Positions 60,357-64,000 of a DNA stretch of 64,000 nt are shown here, piece by piece. Under the pieces are notes generated by a model that worked only from the letters and a program-made list of their open reading frames with translations, was not told where the DNA came from and did no database searches. The translations under genes and the position numbers were made by a program. This DNA is from Anoplolepis gracilipes (lineage: Eukaryota; Arthropoda; Insecta; Hymenoptera; Formicidae), in the NCBI RefSeq assembly GCF_047496725.1, contig NC_132986.1, forward strand, positions 8,156,031-8,220,030. The letters are read 5' to 3'. The first letter of the stretch is position 1. Every line of letters begins with the position of its first letter.

Positions 60357-63300
60357 CTAAATAAAAACTTAATAAACTATTATTCAAGTAGATTTCGTGG
60401 TTTAGAATTTTGAGAAACAAAAATTTGAGGCTAGATCAATTTTCATTATTATCTGCCCTTTAGAATTATAGACGGCCTATATAATAATTTAAAATTATAA
60501 CACTTTCTACATATACGTATAATAATGTATAATAAGTATCTTATCTAATAAAGCATTCTATATAATAAGTAGTAGTAAAGACTACTTTCACTCGATAAAT
60601 TATGATTCAAGAAGAATATTCAATGCACCTCTCTCCGCGTTTTTTGACTTCGAAAACCGCGCTTTGCAGCTTCTAATTCTATTCAGCATTCTCGTATTCA
60701 ACATCCTCGCGCTGGCACAATTCGAAATTCTATGTGCGCGATCATCCCGCTCGGCGCTAACCGAAATCGAGAGTATTCAGAGACAGCGCTGGAGCGTGAA
60801 GCATGATCGAGACGCTCGATGCGTCCATCCCTGCCTCTCAAGGAGCCTATCTCGAAGGAGCGAGGCCTGCGGCTGGAAAATATTTTGGTATCCCATTGAC
60901 GTCGGTAGTGGTTTCGCAACTCCCTTCTCCATCTCTCCTTCGCGATGCGTGGCCGGCGAACAAAAAAAAAAGAACGTACGCCGCGTAAACACAATGGCAC
61001 GTCCGAAAACGATCCTCGATTTCTTCGGCATTGTGGTTGCACTCTGGGAACAACTCCCTCCTGCTTTTCCTCCAATGCAGTAACCCTCGGAACAGCATGT
61101 CGGAGGGACAAATTTCACCCCTAAACGCGCAAATAAAGGATAAAAGCCGGCAAATTAGCCCAGCGAAAGCGGCATAAATCAAAATATTAGAAAACAGCCG
61201 CGTGGATGCAAGCGGTCGGTGCTGGATGAAGGATTTATGGGATCGGTTGGTGTACCGGGTCGACGTAAAAGCGAGGGCGTGCCCCTCCGCCGTCTCCCCG
61301 TTCCCTCGTGCCATCTCTTTCCTCCCGATGCTTCTCTCCTCGTTCGCGCCTCCCCTCCTACAACCCCCTCTGATGCATCCTGCAGCGCGGATCAGCGCGA
61401 CTTTTGTTTAAAACATGATCTATCGCTTAAATACCTAAAACCGGACTATTTATGGGTCTGCCACCTAGGGAGGAGGGACATCACCCCGGACGGTGGCAGA
61501 ATCCTCCACTCCTCTCTTTCTCTCTTTTTTTCGCCAAGAGCGATCCGTCTATGCAGGTGAAATCCCACGCCTTTGAATTCTCTCTACGAACGTGAAACTT
61601 TCTCTCTTACCCTCTCTGCCTCTCCCTGTTCTACCCCCTTCTGTCCTCCTCTTTCATCGATGAAGGGCATCCCCAAACTCCCCCTCGAATGCAACGAAAT
61701 TTGACACATTCCCTTTATAACGGCAGATATTCTTTTATCATTTGGACACACTTTCCAGACGGCGCGATCGAGGGTTCGGGGCTCTCTCTTTCTTTCTCTT
61801 TCTCTATCGTTTATTCTTCATGTCATGGAGTCTTTACAAAGGTGGTATCTATAGTGATAGCGACGACAATATGGATTCTCGAGCGGCACAAAGCGCGCGA
61901 ACAAAGCATGAATAGATATAATATTTCCTTGGACATGCAAATATCTGTTGCGCAATTACGCGCTACTGTACATTTTGACTTGTATCATCGTAGAGAATTC
62001 GAAACGCATGTATCCTAAATATCGATAAACATAACATCATTACATTACGATGACGGATGAAAATTTTCTTGCCGAGAAAAAAAATACAATTTCTATTTTA
62101 GATCTTTCCGATTTAACCGAATATGTTTAAACAAATTTTGAAAAATTTTTTATTAATCTATTCTCGAAAATAATCTCATAAATGCAATTCGCATGCGTCA
62201 GCGATCGAGAAAAGGCGGGGGATTAAAAATGTATTTTAATCAGAAACAGAACTTATCTACGTGTGTTATTTTTCCGTTTTTTTATGTTAGATTTAGTGCG
62301 ATACACGTCGATTCTTGCGGTGTGATAAACACAAGAGGGAAGAGGGTTTCTTGTGGGATCGTTGTTTCTGCGGCAAAAAATATATACGACACGTGTATAT
62401 TTTCTCTTTCTTTCGTTCTTGCTCCCCCGCCTTTTCTAAAAGAGAGAAACGAAAAACGCACTTTAGATGGACACGTCGATAGATAGACGAGCTAACGAAC
62501 AGGGATCCTTTGTGTCAAAGAATGAAATAAAAAGCTTTGGAGATTGCGACGAAGATTATGTCGATTCGATGGCGCGGAAGCTGTGTCGGATCAGCATCGT
62601 TAGACGCATATCTTTATGTTATTGCATTGATGATTAATTGATTAATATTACATTAGGGCGAGAAAGAGCGCGACGTGATGCTGGATACTTTTTTTGCCGA
62701 AAGAAAATCGAGCAAATGTCTTTAATGCGCATTTAAATTTGGATGCGCATTACTTTGAAATTATACTACTTCAAAGTATAAACAACCGCAAATGCGTTCT
62801 TCCCATGCAGGCACTGCACCGAAATTATACAAGAGACTGTTTATATTGAGCAAGCGCATTGTGATTCATTATTAGTATTATGTACTAAGTAAACGTCGAA
62901 AAATTAATCTTGTTGCAATCATTAAAGGTGAGTTAATTGACAATTGTCAAAATTACATATCTTTTTAACGAGAAAAATTTTTCTTTTTAGGAAAATTTAA
63001 TAATCAGACATGAAGAAAATTCTTAATATAGAATGGAAGAAAAAAATTAAATAAAACTTAATATATGGAAGAAAATTAAAATAAATAAACTTTGACAAGT
63101 CGCTTTTATTGTGCGAATCAATATCACGTACTTTTATCGTGCTTTACATGAATAATGCAGATTAGAACAAAAATGTCCATGATTATCTGATTTCCTTTCA
63201 TGTATAAATTGAGAGACTGTTATTTCGAGTAACCATCGACTCACAAGTGTTAAACTGCGTAAAAGCAGATCGCGCGTATACGCTTATCATCGCGATCGCT

Positions 63301-63709
63301 GCCGAATCTCGTTTTCCCAGTCCAAGTTCGCGAGAGCACGACAAACGCGCAACAACAAACGACAACCATCGTCGACAAGGCCCTTACGTAAAGGTACCGG
63401 GCAACGATACGGTGACACTGATAAGGCGAGGAGGGAAGGGGTCATGCATTGTCGCGGCGATACGTAATATGCGCGAGCGCGTGAATAATGTATGTAGCTC
63501 GTTGTTATCTTATGTGGCGACCGTTCGCCATCGACGCGGGATACGTATGGCGATAAGAAACGACAGAATCGGACTTGATGTCCCGGGCTACCGCGAAGAT
63601 AAGCCGCGGAATAGAAAAAAAAAAAATCGGAGGCGGCGAAATCGGATGTGGAACGGCTTAAAGAAAAGGAGGAAAAACAGAAGGAAGAGAAAAAAATGTG
63701 TAATGGAAA
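60357..63709. other. Noncoding desert
   Basis: Blocks 60640-61560 and 63240-63660 are CpG-rich with overlapping unrecognised frames on both strands. An octamer ATGCAAAT lies at 61935-61942. The frame over 63247-63786 ends in Arg/Lys strings from purine-rich DNA and is not credible. Confidence 0.45.
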
Positions 63710-63728
63710 GAGAGAGAGAGAGAGAGAG
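63710..63728. repeat. (GA)n microsatellite
   Basis: GA repeat in purine-rich DNA. Confidence 0.9.
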
Positions 63729-64000
63729 AAAAGATAAAAAAAGACAAGGGAAAAAAGTTGTAAATGTATTTATGTATCTCGCGTAATCGTGATTCATCGA
63801 GATGCGTCTCCGCTTCTACAGAAGTACATCTCGACCAGGGCCACTTCGAACGACATGCAACGCATCAGTTATAAACAAGCAATCAGTCACCGTAACGTTA
63901 TAACGTTTATAAACCGACTCTGCGAACGTAAATTTGTATTAATCGCGGTTAAAGGTAAATCCTCTTTCGCTATTTGTATCATATGCAAATTGAAATATAA
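63729..64000. other. Noncoding window end
   Basis: Mixed composition with an octamer ATGCAAAT at 63983-63990. Nothing else supported. Confidence 0.5.

Noticed and set aside
63247..63786. 179-codon basic frame
   Set aside because: The second half is Arg/Lys/Glu strings from purine-rich DNA and a GA repeat; the first half has no recognised feature and no ATG near its start.
1..64000. CRISPR arrays, bacterial operons, viral or transposase genes
   Set aside because: No spaced repeats, no operon-like gene packing and no recognisable transposase, integrase, reverse transcriptase or viral protein in any frame; the sequence is animal nuclear DNA.

Overview
This window looks like nuclear DNA from an insect, most likely a hymenopteran and plausibly an ant. 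The base is AT-rich but dotted with CpG-rich islands, there are very many GA/CT, TA and trinucleotide microsatellites, and the only clear gene encodes an arthropod-type class III POU protein. The order-level guess is an inference from composition; no barcode gene is present.

The one confident gene is the intronless minus-strand coding sequence at 38351-39706. It encodes a 451-residue POU-domain transcription factor orthologous to Drosophila ventral veins lacking (vvl, also called drifter or Cf1a). It has a His-rich N-terminal half, a POU-specific domain at about residues 239-313, a short basic linker and a POU homeodomain at about 330-389. Its TAG stop is followed by C and then 47 further sense codons in the same frame before a second TAG, so the gene is a stop-codon readthrough candidate.

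Everything else is best read as a gene desert around a developmental regulator. From 1 to about 36 kb (genomically to the left, transcriptionally downstream of vvl) AT-rich DNA alternates with 100-400 bp CpG-rich blocks that look like conserved noncoding or enhancer DNA. Within 12-22.5 kb I found three separate pairs of diverged, same-orientation sequence blocks: 12946/14131, 15461/16154 and 21125/22454. The partners lie 0.7-1.3 kb apart and suggest duplicated regulatory units. POU octamers (ATGCAAAT) are frequent, with six between 12.0 and 18.05 kb. Four ACCGGT (Grainyhead-like) sites sit within 110 bp at 4.0 kb.

From 36 to 38.35 kb lies the probable vvl 3' UTR and flank, rich in simple repeats. 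From 39.7 to about 41.4 kb lies the GC-rich 5' leader and promoter side. To the right (42-64 kb) the desert continues. It contains a candidate plus-strand promoter with a palindromic CRE and TATA box at 47.75-47.83 kb, a possible small ORF downstream of it, a few unidentified open frames with splice-acceptor-like starts (43.2-46.4 kb on the minus strand; 59.8-60.36 kb on the plus strand), and more CpG-rich blocks.

I saw no tRNA, rRNA, CRISPR array, transposase, reverse transcriptase or viral gene. Most long open frames are artefacts of microsatellites (Arg-Glu, Leu-Ser or Tyr-Ile strings) or of CpG-rich DNA. There is no sign of a multi-gene system; the interest lies in regulation around vvl.
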